Origin: Clostridia bacterium
GTDB lineage: Bacteria; Bacillota; Clostridia; Oscillospirales; Acutalibacteraceae
Reading direction: 5' to 3'
NCBI GenBank assembly: GCA_017534365.1
Contig: JAFWCS010000382.1
Span: 1-5,702 of the forward strand
DNA: 5,702 bases
Shown here: positions 1 to 4,921 of the stretch, piece after piece
Layout: every line of letters starts with the position of its first letter
Position numbering within the stretch: the first letter of the stretch is position 1
Notes under the pieces: generated by a model
The model's database searches: none
Told to the model about the DNA's origin: nothing
What the model saw: only the letters and a program-made list of their open reading frames with translations
Translations under genes and position numbers: made by a program

Positions 1-134
1 ATATACAGTCCATCACTGTATATGCAGCTTGCGACGATCCGGAAAAGCGCAGGCAGTTTTCTGCGCTGTTGCAATCCTCGCTCGGAGGTCCGGCAACGAT
101 TCAATGGGATGAAATGAATGAAGCATTGGAATGA
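1..134 (+). CDS. spoIIIAF: Probable stage III sporulation protein AF, C-terminal end only (partial)
   Basis: An open frame enters from the left edge (first whole codon at base 3) and ends at TGA 132-134, giving the last 43 residues of a protein. Of the three forward frames this one gives the most protein-like sequence (ITVYAACDDPEKRRQFSALL, ending in MNEALE). Its 17-bp overlap with the spoIIIAG start also fits tight operon packing. The name comes mainly from position: SpoIIIAF precedes SpoIIIAG in spoIIIA operons, and its soluble C-terminal domain faces the intermembrane space. The fragment is too short to show a diagnostic motif, so another protein at this place cannot be excluded. Confidence 0.55.
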   Translation, partial: IQSITVYAACDDPEKRRQFSALLQSSLGGPATIQWDEMNEALE

Positions 135-678
135 ACGATTGCGCGCCGCCTGCAAACGGGCGGCGGAGTATTGCAGGCAGAACCGTCGGCTGGCATTGAC
201 CGCGCTCCTGCTGCTGATCGGTATGCTCGCGCTGCTCATCAGCGCAGCGCAGCCGGAGAAACAGGCGGCTTCCGACAAGCAGAGCAAAACAACGATCTCC
301 AACGAAGCCTATGCGCAGTCGGTGGAAAACCGTTTGACAGGCCTGCTTTCCGTTATGGAGGGCGTGGGCAGTGTGCGCGTGATGGTGACGGTTGAGAGCG
401 GGAGCGAGCACTATTATTTATCAGACAGAGACAGCGGGCAGGCGTCGGATGCCGGCGGGCGATCCAGCGCCGATCTGCGGGAGGATCACGTTATCGTGCG
501 CAGCGGGAGTGAGGAGCAGGGGATTCTTGTGAAGGTCTCCGAACCGCAGATTCGAGGCGTCGCCGTGGTCTGCAGCGGCGGCGATGATCCGGCGGTGCAA
601 GCGCGCGTCATTGACGCCGTGACCGCGCTGCTGCATTTGAGCAGCGCGCATGTGAGCGTTGCGAAAATGGATAACTGA
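118..678 (+). CDS. spoIIIAG: Stage III sporulation protein AG
   Basis: This 186-residue protein is a component of the SpoIIIA-SpoIIQ channel linking mother cell and forespore; in this family it forms a large ring in the intermembrane space. A basic cytoplasmic N-terminus (residues 1-24) is followed by one membrane segment (about 25-44, LALTALLLLIGMLALLISAA). After a polar linker comes the ring-building domain: AYAQSVENRLTGLLSVMEGV then SVRVMVTVESGSE (about 61-98), and after an insertion, EPQIRGVAVVCSGGDDPAVQ and a final helix-strand (about 141-184). The RGVAVVCSGGDDP stretch is typical of SpoIIIAG. The protein is shorter than the 229-residue B. subtilis version, mostly in the variable middle insertion. 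ATG 118 puts the membrane segment in the usual place; it overlaps the preceding gene by 17 bp and has only a weak Shine-Dalgarno, which suggests coupled translation. The reading frame is intact, unlike that of its neighbour spoIIIAH. Confidence 0.9.
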   Translation: MKHWNERLRAACKRAAEYCRQNRRLALTALLLLIGMLALLISAAQPEKQAASDKQSKTTISNEAYAQSVENRLTGLLSVMEGVGSVRVMVTVESGSEHYYLSDRDSGQASDAGGRSSADLREDHVIVRSGSEEQGILVKVSEPQIRGVAVVCSGGDDPAVQARVIDAVTALLHLSSAHVSVAKMDN

Positions 679-693
679 CAGCGGTGACGCTGT
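678..693 (+). other. Stem-loop with GUGA tetraloop just after the spoIIIAG stop
   Basis: ACAGCG (678-683) and CGCTGT (688-693) are perfect reverse complements around GTGA, a GNRA-type tetraloop. The stem begins on the last base of the spoIIIAG stop codon. No T-run follows, so it does not look like an intrinsic terminator. A role in mRNA stability or processing between spoIIIAG and spoIIIAH is possible but is inference. Confidence 0.45.
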
Positions 694-714
694 ATAAATA
701 TACATCATTTAAAA

Positions 715-719
715 GGGGG
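715..719 (+). promoter_or_regulatory. Shine-Dalgarno of spoIIIAH
   Basis: GGGGG at 715-719, in AAAAGGGGGA, lies 7 bases before ATG 727. This is a strong ribosome binding site and fixes the spoIIIAH start. The initiation region therefore looks intact even though the gene body is broken. Confidence 0.6.
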
Positions 720-726
720 ATTTGCC

Positions 727-1157
727 ATGATCATTAAAAAACGTCAGCTCTTGATGGCAACGCTGGTGCTTGCCCTGGCCGCAGCCGTCTTCGTCAACTG
801 GTATTATACCCGACCGGCTGCGACTTCTGTGGCGAATGCCGAAACGAAAGCACAGTCGCGCAGGAAACGGAGAAGGATTATTTTGCAGCCGCCCGGCTGC
901 GGCGGCGAACCGCGCACGATGAAGCGGCGGAAACGCTGAATGATATCATCAAGGATGCAGATGCAGATCCGAATGCCGTCAAGTCCGCGTCCGCGAAGCT
1001 GGAGGACCTTGCTGAAACGCCGGTGCTGGAGGGCGATCCCGAAAACATGATCACCGCGAAGCCGGACTGTGACTGCCTCGCGATCCTGAACGGCGATCAG
1101 GCGGAGGTCATCGCGCCGTCAGTAATTAAAGAAAACAAATTAAATAAAATAAATTAA
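727..1157 (+). pseudogene. spoIIIAH: Stage III sporulation protein AH, frameshifted and 3'-truncated
   Basis: SpoIIIAH is the mother-cell partner of forespore SpoIIQ in the sporulation channel. The start MIIKKRQLLMATLVLALAAA with the membrane segment (about residues 7-24) and FVNWYYTRP is near-canonical. The starting frame then turns arginine-rich and stops at 937-939 after 70 codons. Bases from about 850 to 1157, read one phase back, continue the family: ETEKDYFAAARLRRRTAHDE, then ETLNDIIKDADADPNAVKSA, and DCLAILNGDQAEVI. One base therefore appears to be missing at about 841-860, and no ATG nearby could restart the second part. After AEVIAPS the second frame also ends early, in a low-complexity tail (VIKENKLNKIN). 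The roughly 30-35 residues that normally complete the ring-building domain (IKDIV...TG... helix and last strand) are absent from all three frames. Two lesions argue for a decaying gene, though a sequencing or assembly error could explain the first. No family-typical slippery heptamer for programmed frameshifting is visible. Confidence 0.85.
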
Positions 1158-1164
1158 AAATATA

Positions 1165-1193
1165 TTGTAACTTTCGCGCAAAGATGATATAAT
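1165..1193 (+). promoter_or_regulatory. Sigma-A promoter of the nusB-dxs unit
   Basis: TTGTAA (1165-1170, 4 of 6 to the consensus -35) is separated by exactly 17 bp from a perfect TATAAT (1188-1193). An A/T-only run (about 1137-1164) just upstream resembles an UP element. Transcription would start near base 1200, giving a 5' leader of about 27 bases before nusB. The AT-rich stretch contrasts sharply with the GC-rich coding sequence around it. Confidence 0.8.
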
Positions 1194-1221
1194 AACAAAT
1201 AATCGTAAATTTGCGCGGAGG
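1171..1221 (+). promoter_or_regulatory. Inverted repeat spanning the nusB promoter and Shine-Dalgarno
   Basis: CTTTCGCGCAAA (1171-1182) can pair as RNA with TTTGCGCGGAGG (1210-1221) over 12 continuous pairs: ten Watson-Crick and two G-U. The inner eight pairs are perfect in DNA (CGCGCAAA/TTTGCGCG) and the loop is 27 bases. The right arm contains the whole nusB Shine-Dalgarno GGAGG (1217-1221). The left arm lies between the -35 and -10 boxes, so it is absent from RNA started near 1200 and present only in read-through RNA from upstream. It could act as a read-through-specific translation block, or as a DNA operator. The pairing is seen; the function is inferred. Confidence 0.5.
1217..1221 (+). 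promoter_or_regulatory. Shine-Dalgarno of nusB
   Basis: A perfect GGAGG lies 5 bases before ATG 1227 and decides the nusB start. It forms the outer end of the inverted-repeat stem described at 1171-1221. Confidence 0.75.
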
Positions 1222-1226
1222 CTGCT

Positions 1227-1628
1227 ATGACCAGAAAAGAAGAACGCGAGCAGGCGTTTATCCTGCTTTTTGAAAAATCCTTTCATCCCGACAGCGAATT
1301 GGAGAGCATGTATGCGCTCGCGCTGGAGGATGCCGTGATCGGTGAGAGTGACTTTGCGAAACAGCTGTTTTTCCGCACGTGGGAAGCGCATGAGGCGATT
1401 GACGCCTGCATTGAGCGCAACGCCCTGAACTGGAAGATTCAGCGGATCTCCAAGGTCGCCCTTGCCGTTTTGCGTTTGGCAGTCTGTGAGATCCTGTATT
1501 TCGATGAGATCCCGGAGAAGGTTTCCGTCAATGAAGCGGTGGAGCTGAGCAAAAAATACGGCGCGAGTGAGGATTCTGTATTTGTGAACGGGGTGCTCGG
1601 CGCCGTGCTGCGGAGCCGCGCGGAATGA
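1227..1628 (+). CDS. nusB: Transcription antitermination factor NusB
   Basis: NusB is a small all-helical cytoplasmic protein that, with NusE (ribosomal protein S10), binds boxA RNA and joins the antitermination complex needed for rRNA transcription. The 133-residue length is normal. The N-terminal helix MTRKEEREQAFILLFEKSF matches the family's opening (R-x-x-R-E-x-A-x-x-x-L-F). The C-terminal half carries the signature: NWKIQRISKVALAVLRLAVC, then EILYFDEIPEKVSVNEAVEL and SKKYGASEDSVFVNGVLGAV. It is the first gene of the housekeeping unit, directly behind a sigma-A promoter, and its stop overlaps the next start as ATGA (1625-1628). Many Clostridia carry an Asp23-family gene between spoIIIAH and nusB; none is present here. 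Confidence 0.95.
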   Translation: MTRKEEREQAFILLFEKSFHPDSELESMYALALEDAVIGESDFAKQLFFRTWEAHEAIDACIERNALNWKIQRISKVALAVLRLAVCEILYFDEIPEKVSVNEAVELSKKYGASEDSVFVNGVLGAVLRSRAE

Positions 1629-2557
1629 GCACGCTCGGGATCGACACCAGCAATTACACGACCTCCTGCGCGATGTTCGGGCCGGATGGATTTCGCCATG
1701 AACGGCGGCTTTTGCCTGTGAAGCCCGGCGAGCGCGGGATCCGGCAGAGCGACGCGGTGTTTCATCACACGCAGCAGCTGCCGCCGCTGATGGAATCGCT
1801 GATGGCTGAAAAGCAGGAGCCGATCGAAGCGGTCGGCGCTTCCGCAAGGCCCCGGGACGTCGAGGGCTCTTATATGCCCTGTTTCACCGTCGGCAGCGGC
1901 GCGGCGCGTTTGCTTGCGGCTGCGCTCGGTGTGCCGCTTTATCTGTTTTCGCATCAGGCCGGTCATCTCGCAGCGGCGCTGGTTTCCGCCGAGCGTCGGG
2001 ATCTGCTGCATCGGCCGTTTCTTGCTTTTCACGTTTCGGGCGGTACTACGGAAGCGCTGTTCGTTCGCCCGGATCCGGACACTGTATTTTCCTGCGAACT
2101 TCTCGGCGCGACGGAGGATCTGAACGCCGGGCAGGCGATCGACCGCACCGGCGTGCGCCTCGGCCTGCAGTTTCCGTGCGGTCCGGCGCTGGAACAGCTG
2201 GCCGCGCAGAGCGCGCGCACATTCCGCCCGAAGGTCTGCGTTCGAGATTGCAGCTGCAGCCTTTCCGGGCTCGAGAATCAATGCGCCGCGATGCTTGAAC
2301 GCGGAGAGTTTGCCGCCGATATCGCGAAGTATTGTCTGTCTTATATCGCGGAAACCCTGACGCGCATGACTGCGCAGGCTGTTGAAGCGTCCGGCGAGCT
2401 GCCGCTGCTGTTTGCCGGCGGTGTGATGTCAAATCAAATGATCCGATCTTGCATTTTGAATCGATTCGCTGCGGATTTCGCTTCGCCCGCGCTCTCCTGT
2501 GACAATGCCGTCGGCGTTTCCGCGCTGACCTTCTGGAAGAAAGAAGGTGCGGTATGA
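1625..2557 (+). CDS. TsaD/Kae1-like (peptidase M22 family) paralog, function unknown
   Basis: This 310-residue protein has the ASKHA fold of TsaD/Kae1, the enzyme that transfers threonylcarbamoyl to tRNA. Several family features are kept: LGIDTS (4-9), the metal-binding HxxxH (H110 and H114 in SHQAGH), the phosphate loop VSGGTTEA (137-144), LSGLEN (213-218), FAGGVMSNQ (263-271) and the late metal-ligand Asp in CDNA (D293). Several are altered: the SCDET signature reads SNYTT, so the acidic pair (D11/E12 in E. coli TsaD) is Y11/T12; the PGLxGxLxVG stretch is RPRDVEGSYMPCFTVG (76-90); PGGP is PCGP (184-187). It is also about 30 residues shorter than true TsaD. A canonical tsaD probably lies elsewhere, which makes this a specialised paralog; older annotations call such proteins O-sialoglycoprotein endopeptidase. 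It sits where B. subtilis has folD and overlaps both neighbours by ATGA, so it is firmly embedded in the operon. Confidence 0.82.
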   Translation: MSTLGIDTSNYTTSCAMFGPDGFRHERRLLPVKPGERGIRQSDAVFHHTQQLPPLMESLMAEKQEPIEAVGASARPRDVEGSYMPCFTVGSGAARLLAAALGVPLYLFSHQAGHLAAALVSAERRDLLHRPFLAFHVSGGTTEALFVRPDPDTVFSCELLGATEDLNAGQAIDRTGVRLGLQFPCGPALEQLAAQSARTFRPKVCVRDCSCSLSGLENQCAAMLERGEFAADIAKYCLSYIAETLTRMTAQAVEASGELPLLFAGGVMSNQMIRSCILNRFAADFASPALSCDNAVGVSALTFWKKEGAV

Positions 2558-3774
2558 GCGGCGTCGTGCTGACGGTTTCGCAGCTGAACCGCTATGCGAA
2601 ATCCCTGCTGGACGGCGACGCGCGTCTGCAGTCCGTATTCGTGCAGGGCGAGATCTCAAATTTTACCAATCATTATCGCACCGGGCATTATTATATGACG
2701 ATCAAGGACGAAGCCGCGTCGATCCGCGCGGTGATGTTCAAGAGCGCCAACGCCCGGCTGCGGTTCCTGCCCGAAAACGCGATGCGCGTGATTATTCGCG
2801 GGCGCGTGAGCATTTTTGAGCGTGACGGGCAGTATCAGCTTTATATTGACGACATGCAGCCCGACGGTGCGGGCGCGCTGAGCCTTGCGTTTGAGCAGCT
2901 GAAACAGAAATTGAGCGCGGAGGGATTGTTTGCGCAGGAGCGCAAGCGGCAGATCCCTGCCATGCCGGCGCGCGTGGGCGTTGTGACGTCGCCGACCGGC
3001 GCCGCGATCCATGATATCATGCAAGTGATTTCCCGCAGATTCCCGCTCACGGAGCTGGTGCTTTGCCCGGTTGCCGTGCAGGGCGCGTCCGCTGCGCCGC
3101 AGATCGCGGCCGGGATCGCCCGTATGAATGCGCTGCAGGCGGCCGACGTGCTTATCGTCGGGCGCGGCGGCGGATCCGTTGAGGATTTATGGGCGTTCAA
3201 TACCGAAGAAGTCGCGCGTGCCGTTGCCGCCAGCGAGATCCCCGTGATCTCCGCGGTCGGGCATGAAACGGACGTCACGATCTGCGATCTGGCTGCGGAT
3301 CTTCGCGCGCCGACGCCCTCGGCTGCCGCCGAGCTTGCCGTGCCGGATCAGACGGAGCTGCGCGCGCTGCTGGCCGGGCAGACGCTTCGGCTGCGGAAAG
3401 CTGTGACCGACCGGACGGATCAGATGCGCAGTGCCTTGCAGCTGCTTGGCCTGCGGCTGGAACGCACCGGACCGCAGCGGCAGCTGGATGATCTGCGCGT
3501 GCGCTGCGACAGAGCCGTGATGGCACTGGACGCCGCTGCTGCGGCAGGCTTATCTTCGAAACAGACGCGCCTAGCCGCGCTCTGCGCAAAGCTGGACGCG
3601 ATGCGTCCGCTGCGGATCCTTTCGAGCGGCTACAGCATCGCGCAAAAAGACGGCGTGATCCTCACCGATGCGCATACGCTTGCGCCCGGCGACCGCGTGA
3701 CGGTGCAGCTGAGCAAGGGCGGATTCGCCTGTGAAGTGACTGAAATAAAGGATGAGATCAAATGGAACAGCTGA
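2554..3774 (+). CDS. xseA: Exodeoxyribonuclease VII large subunit
   Basis: XseA is the catalytic subunit of exonuclease VII, which degrades single-stranded DNA from both ends in repair; several XseB subunits bind each XseA. The 406-residue length fits Firmicutes members. An N-terminal OB-fold (about 5-100) contains VFVQGEISNF and GHYYMTIKD. The catalytic domain follows: VGVVTSPTGAAIHDIM (141-156), VGRGGGSVEDLWAFN (202-216) and SAVGHETDVTICDLAADLRA (233-252), with RAPTPSAAAE at 251-260. D154, R204, H237 and D240 correspond to the conserved D155, R205, H238 and D241 of the E. coli enzyme. An arginine- and alanine-rich helical region (about 265-350) binds XseB, and a short C-terminal segment with ILSSGYSIAQKDG ends the protein. 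The ATG overlaps the previous stop (ATGA 2554-2557) and has a GAAGGTG Shine-Dalgarno at 2543-2549. Confidence 0.97.
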   Translation: MSGVVLTVSQLNRYAKSLLDGDARLQSVFVQGEISNFTNHYRTGHYYMTIKDEAASIRAVMFKSANARLRFLPENAMRVIIRGRVSIFERDGQYQLYIDDMQPDGAGALSLAFEQLKQKLSAEGLFAQERKRQIPAMPARVGVVTSPTGAAIHDIMQVISRRFPLTELVLCPVAVQGASAAPQIAAGIARMNALQAADVLIVGRGGGSVEDLWAFNTEEVARAVAASEIPVISAVGHETDVTICDLAADLRAPTPSAAAELAVPDQTELRALLAGQTLRLRKAVTDRTDQMRSALQLLGLRLERTGPQRQLDDLRVRCDRAVMALDAAAAAGLSSKQTRLAALCAKLDAMRPLRILSSGYSIAQKDGVILTDAHTLAPGDRVTVQLSKGGFACEVTEIKDEIKWNS

Positions 3775-3968
3775 ATTATGAAGCCGCCGTGCAGCGGCTT
3801 GAAGCGATTGTGCAAAAACTGGAAGGCGGCAATCTGCCGCTGGAAGAAATGATGGCGCTTTATGAAGAAGGCTCCGCGCTGGCGATCGGCTGCGCCAGGC
3901 AGCTTGACGCCGCGCAGCTCAGGATCACCGAGCTTGCCGAAAAAGGGGGGCAGACGCCGGATGCCTGA
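3762..3968 (+). CDS. xseB: Exodeoxyribonuclease VII small subunit
   Basis: XseB is the small helical subunit of exonuclease VII and wraps the long helix of XseA. The 68-residue protein matches the family throughout: LNYEAAVQRLEAIVQKLEGG (4-23), NLPLEEMMALYEEGSALAIG and CARQLDAAQLRITEL. It forms a helical hairpin with the turn near GGNLPL. Its start lies inside the last codons of xseA (13-bp overlap), preceded by AAAGGATGAG, which supplies a Shine-Dalgarno. This overlap is common for the pair and may help set subunit stoichiometry. Its stop codon overlaps the ispA start by 8 bp. Confidence 0.95.
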   Translation: MEQLNYEAAVQRLEAIVQKLEGGNLPLEEMMALYEEGSALAIGCARQLDAAQLRITELAEKGGQTPDA

Positions 3969-4920
3969 CACGCGGATGGCTGCGTATGCGGCCATGATCA
4001 AGGAAGCGCTGGACAAGATCTTTCCCACCGTGACCTTCACCAATGCGGAGATCGACGCGCTGCGTGCGGAGGTCGGAGCGACAGCGCTTAGATGGACAAT
4101 GGGGACGGATGCGGATTCCTTCGGCCGGCGGGAAATGCTCAGTGCCATGGGATATTCCATTGCAAACGGCGGCAAGCGGATCCGTCCGATCCTGACGCTG
4201 GAATTCTGCCGCCTGTGCGGCGGTGATCCGCAGGCGGCGCTGCCGTTTGCGCTGGCTGTTGAAATGGTGCACACCTATTCGCTGATCCATGACGATCTGC
4301 CGTGCATGGATGACGACGACCTGCGCCGCGGCAAACCGTCGAACCACGTTGTGTTCGGCGAGGCGAATGCGCTGCTCGCCGGCGACGCGCTGCTGACGCT
4401 GGCGTTTGAAACCGCGCTTTCTTCCGATCGCGATCCGGCGGTGAAAGCGGAAGCTGCGCTGCTGCTTGCGCGCGCGGCCGGCTACGAAGGGATGATCGCC
4501 GGGCAGGTGATGGATCTGCGCAACGAAGGCCGGTCGGCGACGCTGGAGGAAGTGGCTGCGACGGATCGCCGCAAAACCGGCGCGCTGATCTGCGCAGCCT
4601 GCGAGATCGGCTGCGTTGCCGGGGGCGGTTCTTCCGCGCAGCGGGCCGCTGCCCGCGATTATGCGCAGGCGCTCGGGCTGGCGTTTCAGATCGTGGATGA
4701 TATCCTCGACGTGACCGGTGACGCCGCGACCCTCGGCAAGCCCATCGGCAGCGACGCCGCGAATCAGAAATCAACTTACGTCTCTCTGCTCGGCCTCGCG
4801 CGATCCCGGGCGATGGTCGACGATCTGACGCTGCAGGCGGAGGATGCTTTAAAAATTTTCGGAAGTGAGAGTGAATTTCTCGTTGCGCTGGCAAGGCGCC
4901 TGGCGGCGAGAACGAATTGA
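3961..4920 (+). CDS. ispA: Polyprenyl (farnesyl/geranyl) diphosphate synthase
   Basis: A trans-prenyltransferase that condenses IPP with DMAPP/GPP to give short-chain prenyl diphosphates, precursors of undecaprenyl carrier and quinones. It is 319 residues. GGKRIRP (70-76) binds pyrophosphate. The first Asp-rich motif is DDLPCMD (111-117) within HTYSLIHDDLPCMDDDDLRR, the six-residue-insert form typical of bacterial FPP synthases. GQVMDL (181-186) and KTGALI (205-210) follow, and the second Asp-rich motif is DDILD (246-250). ATG 3961 is chosen because the residues after it (MAAYAAMIKEALDKIFP) match the usual N-terminal helix; a GGGGGG at 3945-3950 may serve as Shine-Dalgarno, and ATG 3976 is an alternative. 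The frame is open back to 3862, but that part overlaps xseB and looks unlike the family. The region between the first helix and GGKRIRP is some 25-30 residues longer than in E. coli or Geobacillus enzymes. Product chain length (C10 or C15) cannot be fixed from sequence alone. Confidence 0.93.
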   Translation: MPDTRMAAYAAMIKEALDKIFPTVTFTNAEIDALRAEVGATALRWTMGTDADSFGRREMLSAMGYSIANGGKRIRPILTLEFCRLCGGDPQAALPFALAVEMVHTYSLIHDDLPCMDDDDLRRGKPSNHVVFGEANALLAGDALLTLAFETALSSDRDPAVKAEAALLLARAAGYEGMIAGQVMDLRNEGRSATLEEVAATDRRKTGALICAACEIGCVAGGGSSAQRAAARDYAQALGLAFQIVDDILDVTGDAATLGKPIGSDAANQKSTYVSLLGLARSRAMVDDLTLQAEDALKIFGSESEFLVALARRLAARTN

Positions 4921-4921
4921 T

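Noticed and set aside
670..705. Internal sigma-E promoter before spoIIIAH (TATACAT at 699-705 resembles a CATACAT -10 box)
   Set aside because: No convincing sigma-E -35 element sits at the needed 14-15 bp spacing, and the element overlaps a simple A/T palindrome.
678..720. Intrinsic terminator after spoIIIAG
   Set aside because: The stem at 678-693 has only six pairs and is followed by ATAAATATACATC rather than a T-run.
736..885. Programmed -1 ribosomal frameshift in spoIIIAH
   Set aside because: No X XXY YYZ heptamer in the correct phase lies in the window where the frame must change. The A-run at 736-741 is out of phase for AAAAAAC and slipping there would destroy the membrane segment. 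The missing 3' end also points to decay.
953..970. Short tandem repeat GATGCA-GATGCA-GATCC
   Set aside because: It encodes an Asp-Ala-Asp-Ala-Asp stretch in the SpoIIIAH remnant with only two units; nothing suggests a functional repeat.
1122..1226. Terminator or small RNA gene between spoIIIAH and nusB
   Set aside because: The only hairpin (1171-1221) has a 27-base loop and runs into the nusB start with no T-run, and the rest of the stretch is A/T-rich promoter sequence.
1439..2281. 280-codon open frame on the minus strand
   Set aside because: It is antisense to nusB and the TsaD-like gene, rich in Arg and Ala, and has no family features, so it is a shadow of the coding strand.
3862..3960. 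Longer ispA start at 3862
   Set aside because: The 33 extra residues lie wholly inside xseB in another frame, are basic and low in family similarity, and the normal first helix starts just after ATG 3961.
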